From Bdellovibrionales bacterium (GTDB lineage: Bacteria; Bdellovibrionota; FAC87; UBA2466), in the NCBI GenBank assembly GCA_009692515.1, contig SHZA01000004.1:1-64000 (forward strand): a stretch of DNA of 64,000 bases, given 5' to 3'. Below, piece by piece: positions 17,865-27,185 of this stretch. The notes under the pieces are model-generated. The model was not told the DNA's origin and ran no database searches. It saw nothing but the letters and a program-made list of their open reading frames with translations. The first letter of the stretch is position 1; every line of letters begins with the position of its first letter. The position numbers and the translations under genes are program-made.

Positions 17865-19391
17865 ATGCTTGAAGCCATTCGTCGAAAAAAAGAGAATCTG
17901 TTTTACACCCTAATTTTAGTGGCGATTATTTTCGTCATGCTTTTTGTTTACGGTTCAGGAAATAGCTCAAATGCTAAAGGAGAGGGTGCCCCGGTGGCCT
18001 GGGTAAATGGGGAATCGATCAGTCAGAGGGAATTCCAACAGGTGCTTCAATATCGGCTTAGTCAGTACCAACAAATGTTAGGGGCCCAATATGATGAAAA
18101 AATTATTTCGGCATTTAAAATTCCAGAAAAAACTTTAGAGGAATTGATCAAATATAAATTGGTATCCCAGCAGGCCAAAGAAAAAGGAATTCTAGTCTCC
18201 GATGAAGAGCTAGCCGACCGAATTCGCTCCCTACCCTACTACCAAAAGGAGGGTAAGTTTGACTCGGCGCAATACTTAAAGCTTCCCAACCGTGGCATAG
18301 AGGAGGGTAGATTAAGAGGTGAGATTCAAACAGGTCGCTGGCAGAACTATTTAATAGATAGAGTAAGAATCACTCCAGAGGCTATCAAAAAAGATGAGAT
18401 CGTCACCCAAGCAAAAATTGAATTGGCTTACGCCAAAATTGATTTTGCGGCTTTAGCTCCCACTATTGAGCCTTCTGAGAAGGACCTTATCGAATTTACT
18501 AAAACTGGAGCTACAGAGGTATCATCTTACTACGACTCACATCTTAAAGAATTTACAGATCCCGCCTCTGTAGAACTACGAAAAATTAGAATCGGAATTC
18601 CTTTTCAAGCTTCAGATGCGGTTAAAGCTGCCGCTAAAAAAAGAGCAGAGGAGATTCAAAAAGAGGTCACCGCCGCCAATTTTGAGGTGATTGCAAAGGC
18701 AAAATCTGACGATGAATATGCAAAAAAAGGGGGCCTTGCAGGATGGATCACCAGAGGCACTTTAGAAAAATCGTTAGAACAGGCTATCGATAAATTACAA
18801 TTAGGAGAGGTCTCCTCCCTTATTGAAACATCTTTTGGCTATTTCGTTTTAAAATTAGAAAATAAAAGAGAGGCAAAGGTTCAATCTTTAGAAACGGTCA
18901 GAAATAAAATCACTTCAAAACTGATCAAAGAAAAGGCCAAAAGCTATTGGGCCACCGAAAAAAGGCAGGGCATTGAAAAACTACTCGCTGAGGGTAAACC
19001 TATTGAAGCCGAACTTAAAAAATGGAAAATTGAGGTTAAGAAAACCGGAACCTTTAATTTGAGTGAAGGAAATATTCCAGGTATTGGGCAGGTAGACTCA
19101 ATCTTAGACGGCGCGACTCAACTCTCAAAAGCACAACCGGTCTCTAAAAAACTTTTCTACTTTCAGGAGCAGTATTACTTTTTGAAGCTGATCTCCTTTG
19201 AGAACTTAAAAATGGCCGATATAGGGAAAAATCGTGAAGCCACCGAAAAGAAAATGGGTTCAGCGATTCAAAAAGCCTTGATGGAATCTTGGCAAGATAA
19301 CTTACAGAAAAAGGCTGTAATTCAAAATGAACTGCTGGCTAAGGCCAAGCAGGTTCATTCTGATGCTGGGCATGAGACCGATGAGGACTAA
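17865..19391 (+). CDS. PpiD-like periplasmic chaperone / parvulin-type peptidyl-prolyl isomerase
   Basis: A membrane-anchored periplasmic folding factor of about 508 residues. It opens with MLEAIRRKKENLFY and one membrane helix, then a SurA/PpiD-type N-terminal chaperone domain (VAWVNGESISQREFQQVL). A parvulin-like domain follows with KGGLAGWITRGTLEKSLEQA and an ending SFGYFVLKLENK. A C-terminal helical region completes the PpiD layout. Upstream AAAAGGA and the promoter position favour the ATG at 17865. The gene is divergent from mreC and convergent with a lipoprotein gene whose stop is seven bases away. It probably helps outer-membrane or wall proteins fold; whether the isomerase site is active is not certain. 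Confidence 0.85.
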   Translation: MLEAIRRKKENLFYTLILVAIIFVMLFVYGSGNSSNAKGEGAPVAWVNGESISQREFQQVLQYRLSQYQQMLGAQYDEKIISAFKIPEKTLEELIKYKLVSQQAKEKGILVSDEELADRIRSLPYYQKEGKFDSAQYLKLPNRGIEEGRLRGEIQTGRWQNYLIDRVRITPEAIKKDEIVTQAKIELAYAKIDFAALAPTIEPSEKDLIEFTKTGATEVSSYYDSHLKEFTDPASVELRKIRIGIPFQASDAVKAAAKKRAEEIQKEVTAANFEVIAKAKSDDEYAKKGGLAGWITRGTLEKSLEQAIDKLQLGEVSSLIETSFGYFVLKLENKREAKVQSLETVRNKITSKLIKEKAKSYWATEKRQGIEKLLAEGKPIEAELKKWKIEVKKTGTFNLSEGNIPGIGQVDSILDGATQLSKAQPVSKKLFYFQEQYYFLKLISFENLKMADIGKNREATEKKMGSAIQKALMESWQDNLQKKAVIQNELLAKAKQVHSDAGHETDED

Positions 19392-19397
19392 TAATCC

Positions 19398-20303
19398 CTA
19401 CTCAGCAATTAAGGCTTGAGTGGCATAGACTCTCACCCCCTCAAAACTAATTACGCCAATATCGGGGCTAGAGGCTCTCATCCACTGTCCTCGCTTTAAA
19501 ATTACGAAGGCAGAGGAGGTGGCATTCAGAGCCTGCAGATAGGTTACAGGGATATCCCAAGTGACCGTCTGGGAGCCGACCATTAAATCCTTTTCCACCA
19601 CTCCGCAGATTAAAGAGACCGTTTCTGTCGCCGTATCGGAAATAATTTCTAACTCCATTTGGTTTATTTTTAAGTCTAGATCTCCCGTGGGTGAATCCCA
19701 AGAGAGTCTTAGGGGTTCGGTTTTTCTAAAGGCAGTGGCTGAGGTTTCAAAATCCTGTCCCTGTACCATCACATGACTCATTCTCTCCGGCATCGACATT
19801 TTCACTGAAAAATTAGGAGTGGTTTTGGTTCCCTCTACCGTGGCAAAATAAATACCACTAGTAAAATTAGGTTGTAGATTCAACTTATACAAATGATTTT
19901 CCCCTTCGGTTAAAGAAACTAAATCATTGGATGAGGTTCCAAACGAAACTTTTCCTACCGTTACCGTAGCCGACTCCCTATTTTCAGGCTTAGGTGTTTT
20001 AGGCTCCTTGATAATTTCACATCGAGTTACAGCCCGACCTCCCTCGACAGCCGATTTTTGGGGGTGCGATAGATAGGGTAATTTAAGCCCCCCCTGTAGA
20101 GAAGGAGCCCTAACTCCCGACTTCGCAAATTGCGCCATCACATGGCCATCCGGTTTTTCAATAGCCCGTCCATGCCAATCTCTCATGACAATAGCGCCCG
20201 TAATCGCATTACTTTGTGCATTACTATTACCGGTCGGAGTCACCTGTTTTAAACAGGCCGTTAAACTAATAAAAAAAACACAGGCTAATAAACAAGATTT
20301 CAT
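19398..20303 (-). CDS. Predicted lipoprotein of unknown function
   Basis: A 301-residue protein that starts MKSCLLACVFFISLTAC, a classical lipobox (L-T-A-C), so it should be lipidated at Cys17 after export. The mature part has beta-strand-like patterns with little helix and no motif I recognise. Three segments (about 95-140, 145-200 and 210-290) could be small beta-sandwich units. It ends seven bases from the PpiD-like stop and is followed downstream by xerD after about 70 bases. Function unknown. Confidence 0.7.
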   Translation of the reverse strand: MKSCLLACVFFISLTACLKQVTPTGNSNAQSNAITGAIVMRDWHGRAIEKPDGHVMAQFAKSGVRAPSLQGGLKLPYLSHPQKSAVEGGRAVTRCEIIKEPKTPKPENRESATVTVGKVSFGTSSNDLVSLTEGENHLYKLNLQPNFTSGIYFATVEGTKTTPNFSVKMSMPERMSHVMVQGQDFETSATAFRKTEPLRLSWDSPTGDLDLKINQMELEIISDTATETVSLICGVVEKDLMVGSQTVTWDIPVTYLQALNATSSAFVILKRGQWMRASSPDIGVISFEGVRVYATQALIAE

Positions 20304-20372
20304 GAGATCTCCTTACGATTTAACAATAGAGGTTAATTTAAGAACCTTTAAATACAAATTTTAAAAAAATTT

Positions 20373-21263
20373 TTAATCTCTAGGGTGATATTTTAGCTGC
20401 ATTACCTTTAAATTTTCTATGGCAAGATGGGTATAAATTTCAGTCGTAGCAATCGATTTATGTCCCAATAATTCCTGCACCGCTCTAAGATCGGCCCCTC
20501 CGCGAAGCACATGAGTGGCAAAGGAATGCCTGATCATATGGGGCCATACTTTTCTAGAGATCTGAGCTCGCTTGACATACCTCTTAAGTAAATTCCAAAT
20601 TCCTTGTCGAGTAAAAGCCTTTCCTAAACGACTCAGAAAAAATATTTTCGTCTCTTTTAAATTGTGATCCAAAATGCATTGGTGACGAATACTTAAATAT
20701 CTTTGGGCCCATTGAATCGCATCTTGAGACAAAGGTACGATTCTCTCTTTACCACCCTTACCTACAATTTTAACGATCTTGCCTTCCAAATCGATATTAG
20801 CAATCTTTAATTGTGCCAACTCAGAAACTCTAGCCCCCGTGCCATACCACATCTCAAGCATGGCTCTATCGCGAATTTCCACATCTGTATTTCCTTCAGC
20901 CGCGGCAATTAAGCGAAACATCTCATCTACAGAAAGATGTTTGGGTAACCGAACCGATTTTTGGACAATGGAAAGCAGGTCTGCAGGGTCATTTTGAATT
21001 TTGTCTTCACGAATTAAAAATTTATAAAACTGCTTTAAAGTAGAAACTTTTCTAGCTATCGAACGAGAGGTTATTTCCTGTTTTCTCAAATAAGCTACAA
21101 AGGTTCTTAATTCCTTATGCGAAACCTCTAAAATATTTAATTGATATAGACTACAAAATTGGCTGAGCTGTTCTAAATCTTGAGCATAGGCTAAACCGGT
21201 ATTGGGCGAGAGTCCCCGCTCAATCGCAATGTAATCAAGAAATTCTTTAATCTCAGCTAGCAC
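20373..21263 (-). CDS. xerD: Tyrosine recombinase XerD
   Basis: Site-specific recombinase that, with XerC, resolves chromosome dimers at dif. The 296 residues show the SAM-like N-terminal DNA-binding domain (about 1-85) and the catalytic domain with R145 (GTGARVSEL), K169 (GKGGKER), H242 and R245 (PHMIRHS), H268 (LGHKSIATTEIYTH) and nucleophile Y277. The length and spacing follow E. coli XerD closely. The start is GTG at 21263, five bases after the fliA stop, so it looks like the last gene of the flagellar operon. XerC versus XerD cannot be fully separated by eye; the spacing and the QELLGHKSI region favour XerD. Confidence 0.88.
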   Translation of the reverse strand: MLAEIKEFLDYIAIERGLSPNTGLAYAQDLEQLSQFCSLYQLNILEVSHKELRTFVAYLRKQEITSRSIARKVSTLKQFYKFLIREDKIQNDPADLLSIVQKSVRLPKHLSVDEMFRLIAAAEGNTDVEIRDRAMLEMWYGTGARVSELAQLKIANIDLEGKIVKIVGKGGKERIVPLSQDAIQWAQRYLSIRHQCILDHNLKETKIFFLSRLGKAFTRQGIWNLLKRYVKRAQISRKVWPHMIRHSFATHVLRGGADLRAVQELLGHKSIATTEIYTHLAIENLKVMQLKYHPRD

Positions 21264-21268
21264 AGATA

Positions 21269-22045
21269 TTACTTTCCCATTTCATGAGAGTCTTCGTCAA
21301 AGTGATTTTTCAATTTCCTTCGCAAAGATAAAATAGCCTGTGTATGCAGCTGAGACACGCGACTCTCGGTAACCTCTAGAACCTCCCCAATTTCCTTCAA
21401 ATTGAGATCCTCATAATAATAAAGACTGAGCACCAGCCGTTGCTTCTCAGGAAGATTCTCAATCGCTTCGGTAACAACACCCTTTACATTTTTTAGATTA
21501 AGCTGGGCAAAAGGGCTAGGAATCTTACAGCTTTCAAGAAGATTCAAAATACTTTTTCTATCACTGGAATTAAAACTTCCTGCTTCATCCAAGCTTAAAA
21601 TAGAAACCGACTTTACCTGATTCAAAAGGTCGTAATATTCCTCTTTGGTTACCTTTAATTCCTCTGTGAGCTCATCTTCCGTTGGGATTCTATTTAAACT
21701 ATGTTCCAACTTAAGGTGGGCCCGTTCCAATTGTTTGGCCTTTTCTCTGACCGATCTGGGCACCCAATCTTGCGCTCTGAGTTCGTCGAGAATGGCACCC
21801 CGAATTCGAAATTCAGCATAGGTTTTAAATTTATTATCCCGTGTGGGATCATACTTATCAATCGCATCCATCAACCCAATCACGCCACTGGAGACGAGAT
21901 CGTCAAATTCAATATTTGAAGGAAGGCGCATCGCAATTTTTTGAGCGATAAATTTAATGAGTGGCGCATATTCGATAATCAACTTTTGCTTTGTTCGACG
22001 ATCTATTTTTTTCCCTGTTGGATATTTTTTCAGATTGGGTGCCAT
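21269..22045 (-). CDS. fliA: Flagellar RNA polymerase sigma factor FliA (sigma-28 type)
   Basis: Directs RNA polymerase to late flagellar and motility promoters. The 258 residues show region 2 (EYAPLIKFIAQKIAMRLP, then FDDLVSSGVIGLMDAIDKYD and FKTYAEFRIRGAILDELR), a region 3 with WVPRSVREKAKQLERA, and region 4 (LPEKQRLVLSLYYYEDLNLKEIG... LEVTESRVSQLHTQAI). This is the FliA/WhiG/SigD pattern. It starts two bases after flhG. The partner anti-sigma factor FlgM is not in the window. Confidence 0.94.
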   Translation of the reverse strand: MAPNLKKYPTGKKIDRRTKQKLIIEYAPLIKFIAQKIAMRLPSNIEFDDLVSSGVIGLMDAIDKYDPTRDNKFKTYAEFRIRGAILDELRAQDWVPRSVREKAKQLERAHLKLEHSLNRIPTEDELTEELKVTKEEYYDLLNQVKSVSILSLDEAGSFNSSDRKSILNLLESCKIPSPFAQLNLKNVKGVVTEAIENLPEKQRLVLSLYYYEDLNLKEIGEVLEVTESRVSQLHTQAILSLRRKLKNHFDEDSHEMGK

Positions 22046-22047
22046 AA

Positions 22048-22851
22048 TTATCTCGTTGGTGTAAGGTTAAGATTATCTGAGTAAAAAAACTTTAAACCAC
22101 TCCCCTTTTCAATGGGACTGCTCTCTAGTGACTGACATACTTTAGAGAGCTTTTGACTAAATACTATTTCTGGATAAAGCGATACTAAGGGTTTCTGCTG
22201 TCGAAGAGACTCTGCCACTTTGGGTTCAAATAAAAAATGGCCTATCTCTTTCACTTTCACATCTAAATGGCTTTGAGTGATATCAATAAACCTTTCAATA
22301 ATTTTTTGTGTTTCTGAAAGATTCTGACTCATGGTAATGATCAGCTGAAAGTTTCGAACCTTAAATCGCTTTGAAAGTATCTTCATTATAGCATAAGCAT
22401 CCATATAACTTGTAGGCTCTGCTGTAGTTACCACCACATGTTGATGTGCGGCTGCGGCAAACTGAATCACTCCACCATGCAGTCCTGAAGAATGATCAAT
22501 TAAAACCAAGTCATAATCTTCCTGCAGAGCGTCTATCTCATAAAATAACTGGGTACGATGTAGTTCAGAAAGTTCCTCAAACCCTAAGATACCGGAAGGG
22601 GAGGCCAATAAGGAAAGATGTTCGGAGACTCCCTGAACCGCTTCACCTAAAGATATTCTTCCTTCGAGCACATCATTTATCGCCCACTGAGGCTTCACCC
22701 CTAGAGTTAAAGCCAGTTTTCCTAGAGCCCAATCTCCGTCGACAAGAAGAGTTTTCTTGCCTTGATTCGCCCATAGCATTCCCAAATTAGCTACTAGACT
22801 CGTTTTACCAACGCCACCTTTTCCACTCGAAAATGAAATCACTTTTTTCAT
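22048..22851 (-). CDS. flhG: Flagellar number regulator FlhG (FleN/YlxH), MinD-like ATPase
   Basis: ParA/MinD-family ATPase that limits flagellar number by acting on FlhF and switch proteins at the pole. The 267 residues carry the deviant Walker A SSGKGGVGKTS at residues 8-18, switch regions LLVDGDWALGKLAL and LVLIDHSSGL, and a C-terminal part with an amphipathic tendency. It follows flhF by seven bases and precedes fliA by two, the usual flhF-flhG-fliA order. Confidence 0.93.
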   Translation of the reverse strand: MKKVISFSSGKGGVGKTSLVANLGMLWANQGKKTLLVDGDWALGKLALTLGVKPQWAINDVLEGRISLGEAVQGVSEHLSLLASPSGILGFEELSELHRTQLFYEIDALQEDYDLVLIDHSSGLHGGVIQFAAAAHQHVVVTTAEPTSYMDAYAIMKILSKRFKVRNFQLIITMSQNLSETQKIIERFIDITQSHLDVKVKEIGHFLFEPKVAESLRQQKPLVSLYPEIVFSQKLSKVCQSLESSPIEKGSGLKFFYSDNLNLTPTR

Positions 22852-22858
22852 GTGTATT

Positions 22859-23965
22859 TTATTCCTTTGTCAAAAACTGCGCTAATTCTGTAGGGGTAAA
22901 AAACCTAAACTTCGTTTTAAATGAAGAGGAAATCGAAATTCCTAATAACGGAAGCTGGGTCATTTTTAGGACATCGTAAATGACCCCTCTGTCATGAACA
23001 CTATCCAATTTGGTAAAGGCAATCGCATCTGGTGAAAAGACCATGGCCTTTTGCACCTGTCTCATTAATTCAGAAAGACGTGAGGAGGCATCTAGAACAA
23101 TAAAACTAGATCTTTCCAGCGCCAGTTTCTCCAGCGTGGTGTTATCTCCCTCTGTTAAATTAAGTGCAGGGCAGTCAATCAGTTTTAATTTTTCAGGATT
23201 CGCGTGGTTTACCTCTGTAAAAAAAGGAATTCGAATGAGACGAGCATAGCCAGATAGCTCAGTTCTCCCTACTACCTTCCTATTGTCCATACTCACGAGA
23301 GAAACACTCTTCTCCTGTTCTTTTGCTAAAATAGCGAGTTTCACCAACGTAGTGGTTTTTCCTGAACCCGAAATACCGATAGGAATCCAATCTGCTCGTT
23401 TAAAAAATTCTCCAGCACTTAAGGTGCGAAGCCCCACAGTCAGCACCTTGATTTTCGCTTTGGCTAAAAAACTGGGATTGGAAAGATCTGTTTTGGAGAA
23501 ATCATGGACCATTCGTTTCGCGAGCTGGGTAGCATGCTCATTCGAAATACCCATGCCTTTAAAACCAGCCTCATATTTAACAGTTTCATTTTTTAAAATG
23601 ATTTGGGCCATCTGAAAGCCAGGTAAAGAATCGGATTCGATATCTACATATCGCTCTACTTTCGATTTAGCGACAGAAACATTTTCGTTGGACGATGACT
23701 TAGTAAAAGATTTTACATTGCTCGTTCTTTCTGGAAATACTTCAGCTAGATTCACCCGTGGGTTATTATTTTTTTCATTCTGCGGAGCTTTTTTATTTTC
23801 TCTTTTAGCCTCCGACGCCGCAGTGACCTCAATAAATCTACGACTGAATAATTTTCCAGTTCTTCGTTCTTGAGTGGATAATACGAGGGCTTCCGGCCCC
23901 ATCTCCAACTTCACCATTTTTAAAGCCTGTTCTAAAGAAGGTGCTTCAAATTTTTTAACAAACAT
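22859..23965 (-). CDS. flhF: Flagellar placement GTPase FlhF
   Basis: SRP-type GTPase that sets the pole where the flagellum is built. The 368 residues have the FlhF B domain at the N terminus (FVKKFEAPSLEQALKMVK, MGPEALVLSTQ), a variable basic linker rich in asparagine and serine (about 60-105), then the NG domain with P-loop GISGSGKTTTLVKLA near 198, VSMDNRK near 224 and TKLDSVHDRG near 325. The ATG is preceded by GGAGGCATAAA within the flhA 3' end. Placement next to flhG suggests polar flagellation. Confidence 0.94.
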   Translation of the reverse strand: MFVKKFEAPSLEQALKMVKLEMGPEALVLSTQERRTGKLFSRRFIEVTAASEAKRENKKAPQNEKNNNPRVNLAEVFPERTSNVKSFTKSSSNENVSVAKSKVERYVDIESDSLPGFQMAQIILKNETVKYEAGFKGMGISNEHATQLAKRMVHDFSKTDLSNPSFLAKAKIKVLTVGLRTLSAGEFFKRADWIPIGISGSGKTTTLVKLAILAKEQEKSVSLVSMDNRKVVGRTELSGYARLIRIPFFTEVNHANPEKLKLIDCPALNLTEGDNTTLEKLALERSSFIVLDASSRLSELMRQVQKAMVFSPDAIAFTKLDSVHDRGVIYDVLKMTQLPLLGISISSSFKTKFRFFTPTELAQFLTKE

Positions 23966-23966
23966 T

Positions 23967-26042
23967 TTATGCCTCCACTGTGGCTACGAATTTTACTTTT
24001 GCTGAATTTGCGATCTCATTAGCTGAAATAATAGTTAAAGTCGGAATGAATCTAGTGATCATTTTCTTTAAACTAGATCTTACTAAAGGGTGACAAAGAA
24101 GGACCGGAGAGCCATTGGTAAACACGGTCTCTTCAATTTGTTTTTGTATGTTTGACACCAACTTCTCAAAGAATCCTGCTTCGAGATTTAAGCTCACACC
24201 ACCTTCATTTTTCTGATAGGCCCGAATAAGAACCTCTTCTGTCCGAGGCTGCATATGCATGACCTCAAGCTCTCCATTGCTAGCAGCTAGGCGATGAGTG
24301 ATCGTTCTTGAAAGCGCTGTTCTTACAAACTCCGTTAACACCTCTGGATCTTTATAACTTCCACCATAATTGGCTAATGTCTCAAGCACCGTCAGCATGT
24401 CCCTAATAGGTACCTGCTCGCGTAATAAACTCTGACAAACCTTCAAGACACTTCCCAAAGGCAACACATTGGGAATCAATTCTTCAACTACCTTGGGGTG
24501 TGTTTTTGAAATATTTTCGATCAGGCCTTGAATTTCCTGTCGACCGATAAGCTCATACGCATGACTTCGAATAATTTCAGAAAGATGGGTGGCTATGACG
24601 GTAGAACTTTCCACTACAGTATAACCTTGCATCTGTGCCTTCTCTTTTTGACTCATCGGAATCCACAGGGCTGCTAATCCAAATACAGGTTCATGGGTTT
24701 CGATTCCTCCCATGGTCTCTGTGATGTCGCCGGGATCCATCGCTAAGGCATACCCAGGCATTAGTTGTCCGCCACCAACAGAAATTCCTTTGACCAACAC
24801 CGAATATTGATTGGGCTCTAGCTCCAGATTATCTTTTATTCTTATCTTGGGAACCACGATACCGAGATCCTTGGCAAACTCTTTTCGTATTCCAAAAATT
24901 CTATCGATCAGATCTCCCTTATACTCACCTTCAACTAAATTCACGAGACCATAACCTACCTGCAGTTCTAAAATATCAACCTCAGGTGGCACGTGGGTTT
25001 CGATGGCGTTAACTTCAGCCGCCTTCCTGGTATCGATCTCTTTTTTATCCACCTTTGCCTTTTCATGATTCCTAACGGCCCAAGAGGCCCCGGCTAGAAC
25101 AAACGCTAATGTAAAAAAGGGAAGCCCTGGTAAACCTGGAATTAAACCGAGAAAAAATAGAATTCCTGAAGTGACAGACATCGCCTGTGGTTGCATTAAA
25201 ATCTGTCGGGCCACCTCTTTAGATAAATTACTTCCCGATGCGGCACGAGTCACAATGATCCCGGAGGCGGTCGAAATAATAAGTGAAGGAATTTGAGTCA
25301 CTAGTCCATCACCAATCGTCATTAGAGTATAGAGCTGAGCCGCTTTTTCTAGTGGTAATCCTTTTTGAAATACTCCAATGGCAAATCCGCCAATAACGTT
25401 TATCAAAGTAATAAGAATTCCGGCAATCGCATCTCCACGAACAAACTTACTGGCACCATCCATGGCGCCATAAAAATCTGCTTCCTGTTCTACCTTTTTT
25501 CTTCGTTCACGCGCCTGTCCCTCATTAATTAAACCTGCATTGAGATCGGCATCAATACTCATTTGCTTACCAGGCATAGAATCCAAAATAAATCTTGCAG
25601 CAACTTCCGCCACGCGGCCAGAACCTTTAGTGATAACCACAAAATTGATAATAACTAAAAGGATAAAAACAACCGCGCCCACTATATAATTTCCACCGAC
25701 GACAAATTCTCCGAAGGTTTCAATAATTCTTCCCGCGGCAGCAGTTCCTTCATGACCATTGACTAAAATCAGTCGAATACTAGCAATATTAAGAGCCAAA
25801 CGAAAAAGGGTCGCAAACAAAAGCACCGTAGGAAACACAGAAAAATCGAGAGGTCTTCCTGCATAAACAGACACTAGCAGAATCGCAATACTCACAGTGA
25901 TGTTGGTCACCAAAAACATGTCCATTAAAAAAGCAGGAATGGGAAGAATCATGACCACTAGTATTCCCAAAACTCCAAGAGCCACGATAATATCGCTATG
26001 TTTTAGGAGTTTGCTGAAATCCAAACCGTTTTTTTCATTCAT
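23967..26042 (-). CDS. flhA: Flagellar export gate protein FlhA
   Basis: Largest export-gate protein of the flagellar type III system, with a membrane proton channel and a cytoplasmic chaperone-docking ring. The 691 residues show about eight membrane segments in the first 330 residues, with the FHIPEP signature (PTVLLFATLFRLALNIAS and SMPGKQMSIDADLNAG), then the cytoplasmic domain from about 350 with IRIKDNLELEPNQY. An AAGGA lies nine bases before the ATG. It starts 11 bases after flhB. Confidence 0.96.
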   Translation of the reverse strand: MNEKNGLDFSKLLKHSDIIVALGVLGILVVMILPIPAFLMDMFLVTNITVSIAILLVSVYAGRPLDFSVFPTVLLFATLFRLALNIASIRLILVNGHEGTAAAGRIIETFGEFVVGGNYIVGAVVFILLVIINFVVITKGSGRVAEVAARFILDSMPGKQMSIDADLNAGLINEGQARERRKKVEQEADFYGAMDGASKFVRGDAIAGILITLINVIGGFAIGVFQKGLPLEKAAQLYTLMTIGDGLVTQIPSLIISTASGIIVTRAASGSNLSKEVARQILMQPQAMSVTSGILFFLGLIPGLPGLPFFTLAFVLAGASWAVRNHEKAKVDKKEIDTRKAAEVNAIETHVPPEVDILELQVGYGLVNLVEGEYKGDLIDRIFGIRKEFAKDLGIVVPKIRIKDNLELEPNQYSVLVKGISVGGGQLMPGYALAMDPGDITETMGGIETHEPVFGLAALWIPMSQKEKAQMQGYTVVESSTVIATHLSEIIRSHAYELIGRQEIQGLIENISKTHPKVVEELIPNVLPLGSVLKVCQSLLREQVPIRDMLTVLETLANYGGSYKDPEVLTEFVRTALSRTITHRLAASNGELEVMHMQPRTEEVLIRAYQKNEGGVSLNLEAGFFEKLVSNIQKQIEETVFTNGSPVLLCHPLVRSSLKKMITRFIPTLTIISANEIANSAKVKFVATVEA

Positions 26043-26053
26043 AAGTTTTTTCC

Positions 26054-27178
26054 TTAACTAAGCTGTGTTTGTCTGGGGCCCTGAGGTGCCGTCTGAGGCT
26101 GCCCATCGGGACGAGTTAAACCACGAAGTTTGTAAACATAGGACAACACCTCGGCGACCGCTTTGTATAATTCTTTGGGTATCAGGTGCCCGATCTGAAT
26201 ATTCTTAAACATGTTTCTAGCGAGAGGCTTATTTTCTACGATAGGAATTCGATGTTCTCTGGCAAGCTCTCTGATCTTATCGGCGACAAAACCGGAGCCC
26301 TTCGCCGTGACTCTAGGGGCCTGCATGCCTGCATCATACTGGAGTGCTACAGCTAGGTGGGTAGGGTTCGTAATAATAACGGTGGCCTTGGGAATAGCCT
26401 CCATCATTCGGCGACTCGCCATTTTGCGCTGAATATTTCTAATTCGCGATTTAATGAGTGGATCCCCTTCTCGCAATTTAAATTCATCTTTGGCCTCTCT
26501 GCGAGTCATCTTCATTTTCTTTTCAAGCGAGTATTTCTGAAAAGCATAATCCAAACCTGCAATTACGGCTAAGAGGGTTAGTAAGCTGACAAATAGGCGG
26601 CCCATCGTATGAAGAGTGAAGGTGACAATTTGTAAGGTACTTTGCTGATACAACACACCTACCGAAGGTGTCTCGGATTTTAAAAATTTCCATACTACCC
26701 AACTGGCGATGGCGATTTTAATTAATGCCTTAACGACCTCAACTAGGCCCTGGCTAGAAAACATTCTTTTTAAACCGTTTAGAGGATTGATACGATCCAG
26801 GTTTGGCGCCAAGGGTTCGCCTGTCATATAAAATCCAACCTGCATCACTGAAGAAACCACACCGGCTACCATGGCCACTCCTAGAATAGGAAAGACCATC
26901 CATGTTAACGATTTAACGATATCCCAACGAAGCGCCAAGAACTGTGTTTTTTCAAATTCCCCACGAATTACAAAACCAAAAAATTGTTGTCCCATTAGCG
27001 AAAACTGATGAAGAATTTCTTTAGAATGCACATACACAGCAAATCCCACAGAGGCCATCATCAGTACCGAGAGAACCTCTCGGCTCATGGCTACGGTGCC
27101 TTGTTTGCGAAACTCTTCACGACGATACGGGGTCGCGGTTTCGGTTCGTTCATCATTTGATTCGTCAGATTGCGCCAT
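26054..27178 (-). CDS. flhB: Flagellar export switch protein FlhB
   Basis: Export-gate component that switches substrate from hook to filament after self-cleavage. The 374 residues contain four membrane segments in residues about 30-215, KKMKMTRREAKDEFKLREGDP in the linker region, and the autocleavage motif NPTH near residue 274 (TNPTHLAVALQYD). The C-terminal tail after about 350 is rich in glutamine and proline. It starts seven bases after fliR. Confidence 0.95.
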   Translation of the reverse strand: MAQSDESNDERTETATPYRREEFRKQGTVAMSREVLSVLMMASVGFAVYVHSKEILHQFSLMGQQFFGFVIRGEFEKTQFLALRWDIVKSLTWMVFPILGVAMVAGVVSSVMQVGFYMTGEPLAPNLDRINPLNGLKRMFSSQGLVEVVKALIKIAIASWVVWKFLKSETPSVGVLYQQSTLQIVTFTLHTMGRLFVSLLTLLAVIAGLDYAFQKYSLEKKMKMTRREAKDEFKLREGDPLIKSRIRNIQRKMASRRMMEAIPKATVIITNPTHLAVALQYDAGMQAPRVTAKGSGFVADKIRELAREHRIPIVENKPLARNMFKNIQIGHLIPKELYKAVAEVLSYVYKLRGLTRPDGQPQTAPQGPRQTQLS

Positions 27179-27185
27179 AATTAAT

